Below, in pieces: positions 5,787-11,735 of a stretch of 12,932 nucleotides of DNA. The notes under the pieces were generated by a model. The model saw only the letters and a list, made by a program, of their open reading frames with translations. It made no database searches and was not told the DNA's origin. The stretch spans positions 1-12,932 of the forward strand of contig DATGYC010000065.1 of the NCBI GenBank assembly GCA_035298385.1, in the 5' to 3' direction. The translations under genes were made by a program, and so were the position numbers. Source of the DNA: DATGYC01 sp035298385 (lineage in GTDB: Bacteria > Bacillota > Sulfobacillia > Symbiobacteriales > Symbiobacteriaceae). The stretch's first letter is position 1. The number at the start of each line of letters is the position of its first letter.

Positions 5787-6707
5787 TTAGCTAATGGGGT
5801 CGCTCCCTGGCTGTGGCCCCTCCAGGTCCCGCAGCAGGGTTGTGATCTGCTGGATCAGGGGGTAGTCAACGGCCCGGTAGGCGAGTTCAAGGGCGATGTG
5901 GGCTTGCTCTCGGGCGCCCGCCAGGTCTCCCTTACGCCGGCGCAGCTGCGCCCACACGTAGCGGCCGTTGGCCTGGAGGCCGTGGTCCTTCTTGGCATTT
6001 GGGTGGTCAAGCGTCCGTGTGATCCACTCGCCAGCGGTGCTGAGATCACCGATAGCGAGGTAGTACTCCGCATAGCGGGACTCGCGGTACCCGTCGTCTA
6101 GCTGGAGTGGCTCAGCCGCCTCAATCCAGACCAGGGCGCCCGCTGGGTCACCACCGTAAAGAAAGGCACCGCCCAGGTTGTGCAGAATGAATGGAAGCGC
6201 ACTGTGCCCGCCCTTAAAGGCTCGGACCCGCTGGAGCGCCTCTTCATACGCAATCCGTGCCTCCTGGTAGCGGAAATGGTTGTCCAGGCAGCACCCCATG
6301 TAGAAGAACGCCCAGATGACTTGGTGTTGCACCTGCTTGTTTGGCGACTCTTTGAGCTTAAGGAAGGTTGGCAACACCTCGCGCTCAAGGGCGGGCCAGT
6401 CACACTGTAGCGTATAGAAATGGGCGAGTGCGACCAAGAACCGCATCTTCAGCGCCTGCTTCTTGGCTAGACGCAGCCCTTCCCGGAAGCTTGACAAGGC
6501 GGCGCCGCCCCACGCTGGCCCAAGCCGGCGCTGGGCTGAGCCCCGCAGGTAGAGGATATCAGGGTAGATTGGCGCAAGCTCTGCCTGCTGAAGGCCCTTG
6601 TCAGCGAGGTGGATGACCTTAGACTCCTGATTCGCCTTGTTGGCTGCTTCAAGCCGCTGCAGGAAGGCCTTACGCCGATCCAGGAGCTCCTGTGGGTCCA
6701 CGGTCAT
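5787..6707 (-). CDS. TPR-repeat protein, candidate peptide receptor (RRNPP/Rap-like, no HTH)
   Basis: This is a 306-aa all-helical protein. Recognisable tetratricopeptide-like repeats lie at about 131-163 (YMGCCLDNHFRYQEARIAYE), 170-203 (NLGGAFLYGGDPAGALVWIE), 209-238 and 243-276 (RRRKGDLAGAREQAHIALE). The N-terminal 120 residues look like further degenerate helical repeats. No HTH, enzymatic domain or signal peptide is visible, so it should be cytosolic and act by binding a protein or peptide. The ATG at 6707 has AGGAGGGG just upstream; the frame is open to 7094, but that extension overlaps the terminator and promoter and is rejected. TPR-only proteins followed by a small secreted peptide gene occur in the Rap-Phr group. 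It shares no visible Rap-specific motif, so the assignment is by architecture and neighbourhood. Confidence 0.85.
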   Translation of the reverse strand: MTVDPQELLDRRKAFLQRLEAANKANQESKVIHLADKGLQQAELAPIYPDILYLRGSAQRRLGPAWGGAALSSFREGLRLAKKQALKMRFLVALAHFYTLQCDWPALEREVLPTFLKLKESPNKQVQHQVIWAFFYMGCCLDNHFRYQEARIAYEEALQRVRAFKGGHSALPFILHNLGGAFLYGGDPAGALVWIEAAEPLQLDDGYRESRYAEYYLAIGDLSTAGEWITRTLDHPNAKKDHGLQANGRYVWAQLRRRKGDLAGAREQAHIALELAYRAVDYPLIQQITTLLRDLEGPQPGSDPIS

Positions 6708-6735
6708 CGCCCCCTCCTGATGCTGGCAGATGATT

Positions 6736-6776
6736 CTGGCTACAGCCAGTCTACTCCTTTTTCCAAAACCTGTCAA
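6736..6776 (-). promoter_or_regulatory. Sigma-A promoter of the TPR-peptide operon with start-site palindrome
   Basis: On the minus strand a perfect -35 TTGACA (6771-6776) and TAGACT (6748-6753) are spaced by 17 bases. The same -10 hexamer occurs at the XRE promoter. A perfect inverted repeat CTGGCT-AC-AGCCAG (6736-6749) covers the end of the -10 and the expected transcription start. It could be an operator, or a 5'-end hairpin in the mRNA. Confidence 0.7.
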
Positions 6777-6823
6777 TCCCCGCTTCTTGTCGAATGGTTC
6801 CCCACCCGTTCTCCCTGCCAGCG

Positions 6824-6852
6824 AAAAAGCGCACCGGTACGCCAGGTGCGCT
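6824..6852 (-). terminator. Intrinsic terminator after the 6872-7402 membrane protein gene
   Basis: AGCGCACC (6828-6835) pairs with GGTGCGCT (6845-6852) across a nine-base loop. On the minus strand it is followed by TTTTT (6824-6828, overlapping the last stem pair). It lies 19 bases past the stop of the membrane protein gene and separates that operon from the TPR-peptide promoter. Confidence 0.75.
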
Positions 6853-6871
6853 CTCTTGCTCATTGTCGAAT

Positions 6872-7402
6872 CTAGCTGAAGAACAGGAGGAGGAGGAGCC
6901 GGTAGGGCACTACAGCAAAGAGCGCTACAGCGACGGATCTGCGGCGGTCCCAGCCGGAGAGGGCCGAAATCCCGCGGCTCAGCGAGATCAGCTGCCAGAG
7001 CGAGCAGAGGATGCCGATGGTGGTTACCAGGGACCACTGGCCGGTTAAGGCCAGGGGAAGTGTCACGACGTCTTCGACCAGGACGGTCGACCAACTCAGG
7101 GTGATCAATCGGTTGGCCCCAGCCCAGGGCAATGACCAGCCCGCCCAGCGAGCGGCCGCCAGGAGCAGCGTCGACTGGTAGAGATGGAGGAGGGCGAGGA
7201 GCAGGAAGACAGTCGTGAGCAGGGCGCCTACCGAGGCGGTCGGGCCATCTGCTGCTGTCGGTGTGAACAGAGCGCCCGCCGATTCCAGGCTAAAGATGGC
7301 CAGCAAGATCCACCCAAGGGTGGGTGTGCCCGGCTCTTTCAAGTTTAGGTACGTGGTGCTAGGGCGCCAGAGGGCGCCCAGGAGCCATTGATCAAATGCC
7401 AC
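6872..7402 (-). CDS. Small polytopic membrane protein, possibly Yip1-like
   Basis: This is a 176-aa integral membrane protein with about five hydrophobic segments. After the N-terminal MAFDQWLLGALWRPSTTYLN it has helices at about residues 30-48, 57-78, 83-95, 103-120 and 126-138 and a last one at the C-terminus (VAVALFAVVPYRLLLLLFF). The N-terminal pattern, a short amphipathic stretch with LWRPSTTYLNLKEP then several helices, resembles Yip1-domain proteins of Firmicutes, but the match is loose. I chose GTG at 7402 because AAGGAAAGGGG lies about eight bases upstream; the longer frame from a GTG at 7435 has no ribosome binding site. It is 72 bases downstream of the secreted CuAmOxN-like gene on the same strand. 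Its ribosome binding site and start codon lie in a nested hairpin, so translation may be controlled. Confidence 0.72.
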   Translation of the reverse strand: MAFDQWLLGALWRPSTTYLNLKEPGTPTLGWILLAIFSLESAGALFTPTAADGPTASVGALLTTVFLLLALLHLYQSTLLLAAARWAGWSLPWAGANRLITLSWSTVLVEDVVTLPLALTGQWSLVTTIGILCSLWQLISLSRGISALSGWDRRRSVAVALFAVVPYRLLLLLFFS

Positions 7403-7449
7403 AGCGCCGACCCCTTTCCTTCGGAAAGGATACACCTATTGGCGCTGTG
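7400..7449 (-). promoter_or_regulatory. Nested hairpin covering RBS and start codon of the membrane protein gene
   Basis: In the minus-strand transcript, CACAGCGCC (7441-7449) pairs perfectly with GGCGCTGTG (7400-7408), which contains the GTG start. Inside, CCTTTCC (7423-7429) pairs with GGAAAGG (7413-7419), the core of the ribosome binding site, around a GAA loop. Both Shine-Dalgarno and start codon would be hidden. There is no T-tract, so it is not a terminator. Confidence 0.5.
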
Positions 7450-7474
7450 TGAAAAGATCATCGCAAAGAAATGA

Positions 7475-8434
7475 CTAGCGGAGATCGATCGTGCTGGTCG
7501 CCGGCTCCCAATTGACGGTCAGACCGAGCGCCTCTGCTAAGAAGCGGACAGGGAGCATCGTCCGGCCCTCCACGATCACCGGGGCGACGTCCAGCAGGTA
7601 GGAGCGCTCCTCCTTGCCGTCCCAGATCCGGGCGACCGGTGAGCCGATCGTAACACTGACGGTTCGCTCTCCGGTCTGGAAGGTGGCCGTCTTGGCCGCA
7701 TCATTCCAGGTGACCTGAGCGCCTGCAGTCTCGCTGATCTGGCGCAGGCCAGCCAGGGAGCGGCCGTTGCCCAGAATCAGCGGATGTTCCAGGGAGAGGG
7801 GCTTGCCCCAAAGCTTGACGTTGATGGCGGGGATAGGGCGCTGGAAGATCTGGCTCTGACCAAGGACCGTACGCAGATCCTGGTCCAGGGCAATGGCCTC
7901 CAGCACAGGATAGCTGCCTGAGCCATCTGGCTCGTTTAGTCGAAGCGCGGCAGGGCGATCGACCAGACTCTGCAGCCCGGGTCCGCTGAGCGGGAGGGAG
8001 GCTGATGGGGTGACCAACCAGAACTGAGCACCGCCTGCCCGCACGCGGCCCCACTGGACCGAAGGGCCGTTCAGGACCGGAAAGGCTGGCAGGGTGACGG
8101 GAGGCAGGGAGCCGTCGAGAGGCCGGATCGCATCGACTTGCAGGGTGGGACGCATGTAGATGTTGGGCTGGGCGACGGGGGTGCCGCTGACGGCGACCGA
8201 CTGCCCGACGTAGGCATCTAGGTTCGAGTGGAGGAGCGTCCAGCCCTCCAGGCTATAGGTGGCGGGCTCGGCGCCCGCTGTCAGGCGTCCCTCTAGCAGT
8301 AACGTTGCACTGGTAGGTGTAAAGGGGCTTGTGCTGGCTGCCGTTGCGGGGAGAGCCACCGCCAGGCAGAGGAGCAGGGGGAGCAGGAGCCGGGTCAGTT
8401 GGACCGGTAGGGTCCGGGTCAAGAAGGTACGCAT
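7475..8434 (-). CDS. Secreted protein with C-terminal copper amine oxidase N-terminal-like domain
   Basis: This is a 319-aa protein with a typical signal peptide: basic MRTFLTRTLPVQLTR, then a hydrophobic core LLLPLLLCLAVALPATAAS, with likely cleavage after ATAA near residue 33. The middle part (about 40-205) is a beta-rich region I do not recognise. The C-terminal part (about 208-319) reads as the copper amine oxidase N-terminal domain family (PF07833): WGKPLSLEHPLILGNGRSL near its start, then VIVEGRTMLPVRFLAEALG, a hallmark motif, and VNWEPATSTIDLR at the end. Despite the name, such domains are usually non-catalytic extracellular or cell-wall modules in Firmicutes. GGAGG (8447-8451) lies 12 bases before the ATG. 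The membrane protein gene follows on the same strand. Substrate or partner is unknown. Confidence 0.85.
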   Translation of the reverse strand: MRTFLTRTLPVQLTRLLLPLLLCLAVALPATAASTSPFTPTSATLLLEGRLTAGAEPATYSLEGWTLLHSNLDAYVGQSVAVSGTPVAQPNIYMRPTLQVDAIRPLDGSLPPVTLPAFPVLNGPSVQWGRVRAGGAQFWLVTPSASLPLSGPGLQSLVDRPAALRLNEPDGSGSYPVLEAIALDQDLRTVLGQSQIFQRPIPAINVKLWGKPLSLEHPLILGNGRSLAGLRQISETAGAQVTWNDAAKTATFQTGERTVSVTIGSPVARIWDGKEERSYLLDVAPVIVEGRTMLPVRFLAEALGLTVNWEPATSTIDLR

Positions 8435-8532
8435 GGGTCAGAGTCGCCTCCTCATCAGGGAGTAGGCCCCGTAGCAGAGGGCCACATCTTCAGACGAGGA
8501 GACGAGTTTGATTGTTCCGGAAAATCTGATCG
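8435..8532. other. Intergenic leader of the 7475-8434 gene
   Basis: No gene is seen here. It should hold the promoter of the secreted protein gene. The best minus-strand candidate, TTGTTT with an AACAAT about 18 bases downstream near 8515, is weak, so I do not call a promoter. Confidence 0.3.
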
Positions 8533-8563
8533 AAAAACAAAACCACAACGAGTTGCTAGGTGG
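8533..8563 (-). terminator. Weak intrinsic terminator after the aldo/keto reductase gene
   Basis: On the minus strand CAAC (8552-8555) pairs with GTTG (8546-8549). An outer CCA/TGG pairing lies across a bulge that contains the stop codon, and TTTTGTTTTT follows. The stem is short, but the U-rich tail is convincing. Confidence 0.4.
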
Positions 8564-9467
8564 AGAGCTGGCTGGCGACCTCGGGCGGGAGGGACCAGTC
8601 GGCGGCGGCCAGGGCCTCAGTCCACTGGGCCTCGGTGCGGGGACCGACCAGGGCGCTAGAGACCGCCGGGTGGGCGAGGCACCAGCGCAGGCTGACTTGC
8701 CCGGGCGTCTTGCCGAGCTCCATGGCAGTCTCGGTGACGCGGTTAGCGGCGACCTGCGCCGTCGCCGTGAGCCGGGCAGCTTGCCACTGCGGGTTCTGGT
8801 AGCCCCGGGCGCCCTCAGGCACGTCGGTGAGGTACTTACCAGTCAGGATGCCACCCGCTAGGGGCGAGTAGGCCAGGACACCGACGCCTTGGTCCAGGCA
8901 GAGCGGGAAGAGCTCCTGCTCCGCGTCCCGGTAGACCAGGTTGTAGCGCGGCTGAACCGAGTCAAAGCGGGCTAGCAGGCGCTTGTCACTGATCCAGAGG
9001 GCCTTGCAGAGTTGCCAGGCGGCGAAGTTGGAGCAGCCAAGATAGCGGATCTTCCCGGCGTGGACCAGGTCGGTCAGGGCGCCCAGGGTCTCAGCAAGCG
9101 GCGTCTCCGGGTCGAAGCGGTGGACCTGGTAGAGGTCGATCCAGTCCGTTCGGAGCCGCGTGAGGCTCGCTTCGACCGCTTGGTATAGGTAGCGACGACT
9201 CAGGCCGGCGCCCAGCGGGGTGGGGCGACCGCCCTTCGTCGCCAGGATCACCTGGTGGCGGCGCCCCTGCAGCGCCTCGCCGACGATCCGCTCCGACTCG
9301 CCGCCGGCGTAGATATCCGCTACGTCGATCAGGTTGACGCCTGCAGCGATCCCGGCGTCGATGATCCGGGTGGCCTCCGCTGCTCCGGTCTTCTCGCCAA
9401 ACATCATCGTTCCGAGGCCGATCGCTGAGACCTGCAGTCCGGTCCGGCCAAGCCGACGCATCTCCAT
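8556..9467 (-). CDS. Aldo/keto reductase family oxidoreductase
   Basis: This is a 303-aa NADPH-dependent oxidoreductase of the aldo/keto reductase (TIM barrel) superfamily, which reduces aldehydes or ketones; the physiological substrate is unknown. The opening MEMRRLGRTGLQVSAIGLGT is characteristic of the bacterial YajO/IolS-like branch. The catalytic tetrad is intact: Asp48 (NLIDVAD), Tyr53 (IYA), Lys78 (ATKGG) and His116 (YQVHRFD). Cofactor-site elements SNFAAW (146-151), QPRYNLVYR and YSPLAGGILTGKY are present, and VSSALVGPRTEAQ near the C-terminus fits the NADPH-binding loop. GGGGAG lies 11 bases before the ATG at 9467. The gene appears to stand alone: RRM terminator upstream, weak terminator downstream. 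Confidence 0.93.
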   Translation of the reverse strand: MEMRRLGRTGLQVSAIGLGTMMFGEKTGAAEATRIIDAGIAAGVNLIDVADIYAGGESERIVGEALQGRRHQVILATKGGRPTPLGAGLSRRYLYQAVEASLTRLRTDWIDLYQVHRFDPETPLAETLGALTDLVHAGKIRYLGCSNFAAWQLCKALWISDKRLLARFDSVQPRYNLVYRDAEQELFPLCLDQGVGVLAYSPLAGGILTGKYLTDVPEGARGYQNPQWQAARLTATAQVAANRVTETAMELGKTPGQVSLRWCLAHPAVSSALVGPRTEAQWTEALAAADWSLPPEVASQLST

Positions 9468-9499
9468 GTGAGCTCACACTCCCCTTTACGTTAGCCTAC

Positions 9500-9533
9500 A
9501 AAAAGGCACCGTTCCCTCGCAAGGGAACGGTGC
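9500..9533 (-). terminator. Intrinsic terminator of the RRM protein gene
   Basis: A 12-bp perfect stem pairs GCACCGTTCCCT (9506-9517) with AGGGAACGGTGC (9522-9533), with a four-base loop. On the minus strand it is followed by CCTTTTTG. It lies 20 bases past the RRM stop codon. Confidence 0.88.
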
Positions 9534-9553
9534 ACTTCTATTATGATGGCGGA

Positions 9554-9832
9554 TTAGCGGCGGAAGGGCGTGCCGACCGACTTCTCCTCGCGGGGCTTGG
9601 CCTCGTTGACGGTTAGGGCACGGCCACCCCACTCAGCGCCGTTCAGGGCGTCGATGACGGCCTGGGCGGACTCCTCCGGCACCTCGACGAAACCAAAGCC
9701 GCGCGAACGGCCGGTCTCACGATCGGTAGCGATGCGGGCCGAGACGACCTCGCAGTACTGGGTCACCGCATTGGTGAGGTCCTCGTTGGTGACGGCCCAC
9801 GGCAGGTTGCCAAAGTACAGGGTCTTCGCCAT
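9554..9832 (-). CDS. Single-RRM RNA-binding protein
   Basis: This is a 92-aa protein made of one RNA recognition motif. RNP2 is LYFGNL (5-10) and RNP1 is RGFGFVEV (44-51), with the aromatic residues that stack on RNA bases in place. The fold is complete (about 3-80), and a short charged tail EEKSVGTPFRR follows, without the glycine-rich extension of some relatives. Small bacterial RRM proteins of this kind, best known from cyanobacteria, bind RNA and are often induced by cold; which RNAs this one binds is unknown. The ATG at 9832 has a GGAG about ten bases upstream. A strong terminator follows, so the gene is monocistronic, and a long AT-rich leader lies upstream. Confidence 0.92.
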   Translation of the reverse strand: MAKTLYFGNLPWAVTNEDLTNAVTQYCEVVSARIATDRETGRSRGFGFVEVPEESAQAVIDALNGAEWGGRALTVNEAKPREEKSVGTPFRR

Positions 9833-10079
9833 GACTCTCGATCTCCTGTCTCACATGGATTGCTCTCGCCAGCCTGATGCACGGAACTTAGGAGCCAAAG
9901 ACGTTACCAGTGCAGCCTGCGATGCGATATTTAGTTTATCAGTCTCCATCAGATCGTGCAAGATATTCCAACTAAAGTGGTGTATTATAGCTCATATTCA
10001 AGGCATTTGGATATCGGTCAAACGCAGGGGATGGAAGAAGAATGGTATGCTAGGACATAGGTGGATCGGAGGGGATCGA
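9833..10079. other. AT-rich divergent intergenic region between the RRM and amidohydrolase genes
   Basis: This 247-base stretch is visibly more AT-rich than its surroundings and should hold promoters in both directions. For the RRM gene (minus), TTGCAC (9956-9961) with TAAACT (9933-9938) at 17 bases is plausible. A perfect TATAAT (minus, 9984-9989) has no matching -35. For the amidohydrolase (plus), TATTAT (9983-9988) is a -10 candidate without a clear -35. The plus-strand frame is open throughout, but it has no suitable start and is not called coding. Confidence 0.4.
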
Positions 10080-11627
10080 ATGAAGCGTTGGACCCATTTC
10101 CTCCTAATCGCAGGGCTGCTGCTGGCGGGTTGTAGCCGCCCGAAGCCGGCACCGCTTCCAGAACCCCACCCCCAACCTGAGCCATCGACCCCGCCGGTGG
10201 TCTATGACGTGGTGATTCGAGGTGGCACGCTGCTGGACGGCTCCGGGGCGCCGGGCGCCGTGGGCGACGTCGCGATCCAGGGGGACCGAATCGTCGCTGT
10301 GGGGAAGCTTGGGCCGTACGAAGCGGGTCGCACGATCGATGCAACCGGGCTGGCGGTGGCACCGGGTTTTATCAACCCCCACTCTCACACCCACGACTTT
10401 ATCAACCCGTTTGAGGAGTATGATGCGACCGCCTCGCTTATGCAGGGGATTACAACAGAGGTGGGCGGCGTAGATGGTCGTTCGCCGGTCCCCTTAGGGC
10501 CGTGGCTGGACGGGCTGGCGGCGAAGGGGACGGGCGTCAACTTTGCGACCTTCATTGGCCAGGGCTCTGTCCGGGGTGAGGTGATGGGCTCGGCCCGGGG
10601 GGATGCGACCCCGGCGGAGCTAGAGCGGATGCGGGCGCTCGTCAAGGACGGGATGGCGGCGGGGGCCTTTGGGCTTTCGACGGGGCTGGAGTATCAACCG
10701 GGCTCCTTCGCTAAGACGGCGGAGATCATCGAGCTGGCGAAGGTGGTCAAGCCCTACGGCGGACTCTACTCGACGCATATGCGGAGCGAGGGCGCCGCCA
10801 TCGAGGTGGCGCTAGATGAGGCGCTGCAGGTCGGGCGTGAGGCGGGGATTCCGGTCAACATCTCCCACTTCAAGATCGTCCGGCCAGAGAACTGGGGCAA
10901 GCTTGATAGCCTAGTCAAGAAGGTAGAGGAGGCGCATGCGAAGGGGGAGCGGGTCATCGCAGACGTCTACCCCTACCTGGCGCCGGACTACGGGGTAAAT
11001 CGGCCCTACACGGAGTGGGCGGGGGTGCTGCCGCCGGAGGCGGTCCTCTTCGTCAAGGCGAAGGATTCGGCGCTGGTGGGTCAGACCCTGGCGGCGGCGG
11101 CCAAGGCGAAGGGCGTGACGTCGGCGGCGCTGCAGGCCGAGGTGCTGGCTGGCGATCCGGGCGCCCGGATCGTGGCGCTCGTCTCCTCGGAGGCGGCGCT
11201 GAAGCGGTTCTTGGCGGCACCTTGGTCGGTTATCTCGACCGATGGTGAGGCACAGCCGGACCTGGGTGATCAAGATAAGGCGCTCTTGACGTATCACTTC
11301 CATCGGCGATCCTATGGCGCTTATGCTCAACTATTTGGAAACTATGTACGAGAGCAGGATTGGCTGACGCTGGAGCAGGCGGTCCGGAAGGCGACAGGGG
11401 CGGTTGCGGTCAGTCTCGGTCTAAAGGAGCGGGGCTACCTGAAGGTGGGCTACTTCGCTGATGTGGTCATCTTCGATCCAAAGGCGATCGAGGACAAGAC
11501 GACCTGGTTGGCACCGCAGGTTTACCCGGCTGGTATCGCCTACGTGCTGGTCAACGGCAAGCTGGCGGTGGCGGATGGGAAGCGGATGCAGGGGCGCCCC
11601 GGTGTCGTGCTTCGTAAGGAAGGCTAA
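10080..11627 (+). CDS. Lipoprotein amidohydrolase, D-aminoacylase / N-acyl-D-amino-acid deacylase family
   Basis: This is a 515-aa exported lipoprotein. The N-terminus MKRWTHFLLIAGLLLAGC is a signal with lipobox LAGC (Cys18), followed by a Pro-rich linker (about 20-40). The amidohydrolase fold then begins with YDVVIRGGTLLDGSG. Metal-site motifs are PGFINPHSH (His101, His103), STHMRSEG (His233), ISHFK (His263) and STDG (Asp388); GLSTGLEYQPG (198-208) and the C-terminal GYFADVVIFDP are family signatures. It probably hydrolyses N-acyl-D-amino acids or a related amide outside the membrane. At the place where typical D-aminoacylases have a metal-bridging Cys (GNCG), this protein has VDG (Asp132), so the substrate may differ. 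GGAGG (10068-10072) lies seven bases before the ATG. The frame stays open upstream to 9570, but that extension is rejected. Confidence 0.88.
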   Translation: MKRWTHFLLIAGLLLAGCSRPKPAPLPEPHPQPEPSTPPVVYDVVIRGGTLLDGSGAPGAVGDVAIQGDRIVAVGKLGPYEAGRTIDATGLAVAPGFINPHSHTHDFINPFEEYDATASLMQGITTEVGGVDGRSPVPLGPWLDGLAAKGTGVNFATFIGQGSVRGEVMGSARGDATPAELERMRALVKDGMAAGAFGLSTGLEYQPGSFAKTAEIIELAKVVKPYGGLYSTHMRSEGAAIEVALDEALQVGREAGIPVNISHFKIVRPENWGKLDSLVKKVEEAHAKGERVIADVYPYLAPDYGVNRPYTEWAGVLPPEAVLFVKAKDSALVGQTLAAAAKAKGVTSAALQAEVLAGDPGARIVALVSSEAALKRFLAAPWSVISTDGEAQPDLGDQDKALLTYHFHRRSYGAYAQLFGNYVREQDWLTLEQAVRKATGAVAVSLGLKERGYLKVGYFADVVIFDPKAIEDKTTWLAPQVYPAGIAYVLVNGKLAVADGKRMQGRPGVVLRKEG

Positions 11628-11630
11628 GCG

Positions 11631-11735
11631 ATGGCATACGGGCTGCTGAAGACCGAGCCGGAGGAGTTCTGTTGGGGGATGCTGGTACCGGAAGAGCTTT
11701 GGGCCCGGATTCTGAGGATGGGAGAGACGAACTGA
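11631..11735 (+). pseudogene. Truncated EVE-domain gene remnant (34 codons)
   Basis: An ATG at 11631, with AAGGA ten bases upstream, begins MAYGLLKTEPEEFCW. This matches the characteristic start of EVE-domain (PUA-like) proteins, normally MxYWLLKTEPxxxSWxxL, where intact members are about 150 aa. Here the conserved Trp4 is Gly (GGG where TGG would be expected). After about residue 19 the resemblance is lost (PEELWARILRMGETN), and a stop follows at 11733-11735. The rest of the domain is missing, so this is best read as the 5' remnant of a deleted gene. It may still be translated: the stop overlaps the next start as TGATG, so the remnant could serve as a leader coupling translation to the dehydrogenase gene. 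Confidence 0.6.

Noticed and set aside
6708..7094. 129-codon N-terminal extension of the TPR protein
   Set aside because: It overlaps the TPR promoter, the terminator of the next operon and the membrane protein gene. The ATG at 6707 has AGGAGGGG just upstream.
7403..7435. Upstream GTG start (7435) for the small membrane protein
   Set aside because: It has no ribosome binding site, and it lies inside the hairpin region; the GTG at 7402 has AAGGAAAGGGG at good spacing.
9570..10079. 170-codon N-terminal extension of the amidohydrolase frame
   Set aside because: It runs antisense through the RRM gene and through AT-rich intergenic DNA. The ATG at 10080 has a good ribosome binding site and begins a perfect lipoprotein signal.
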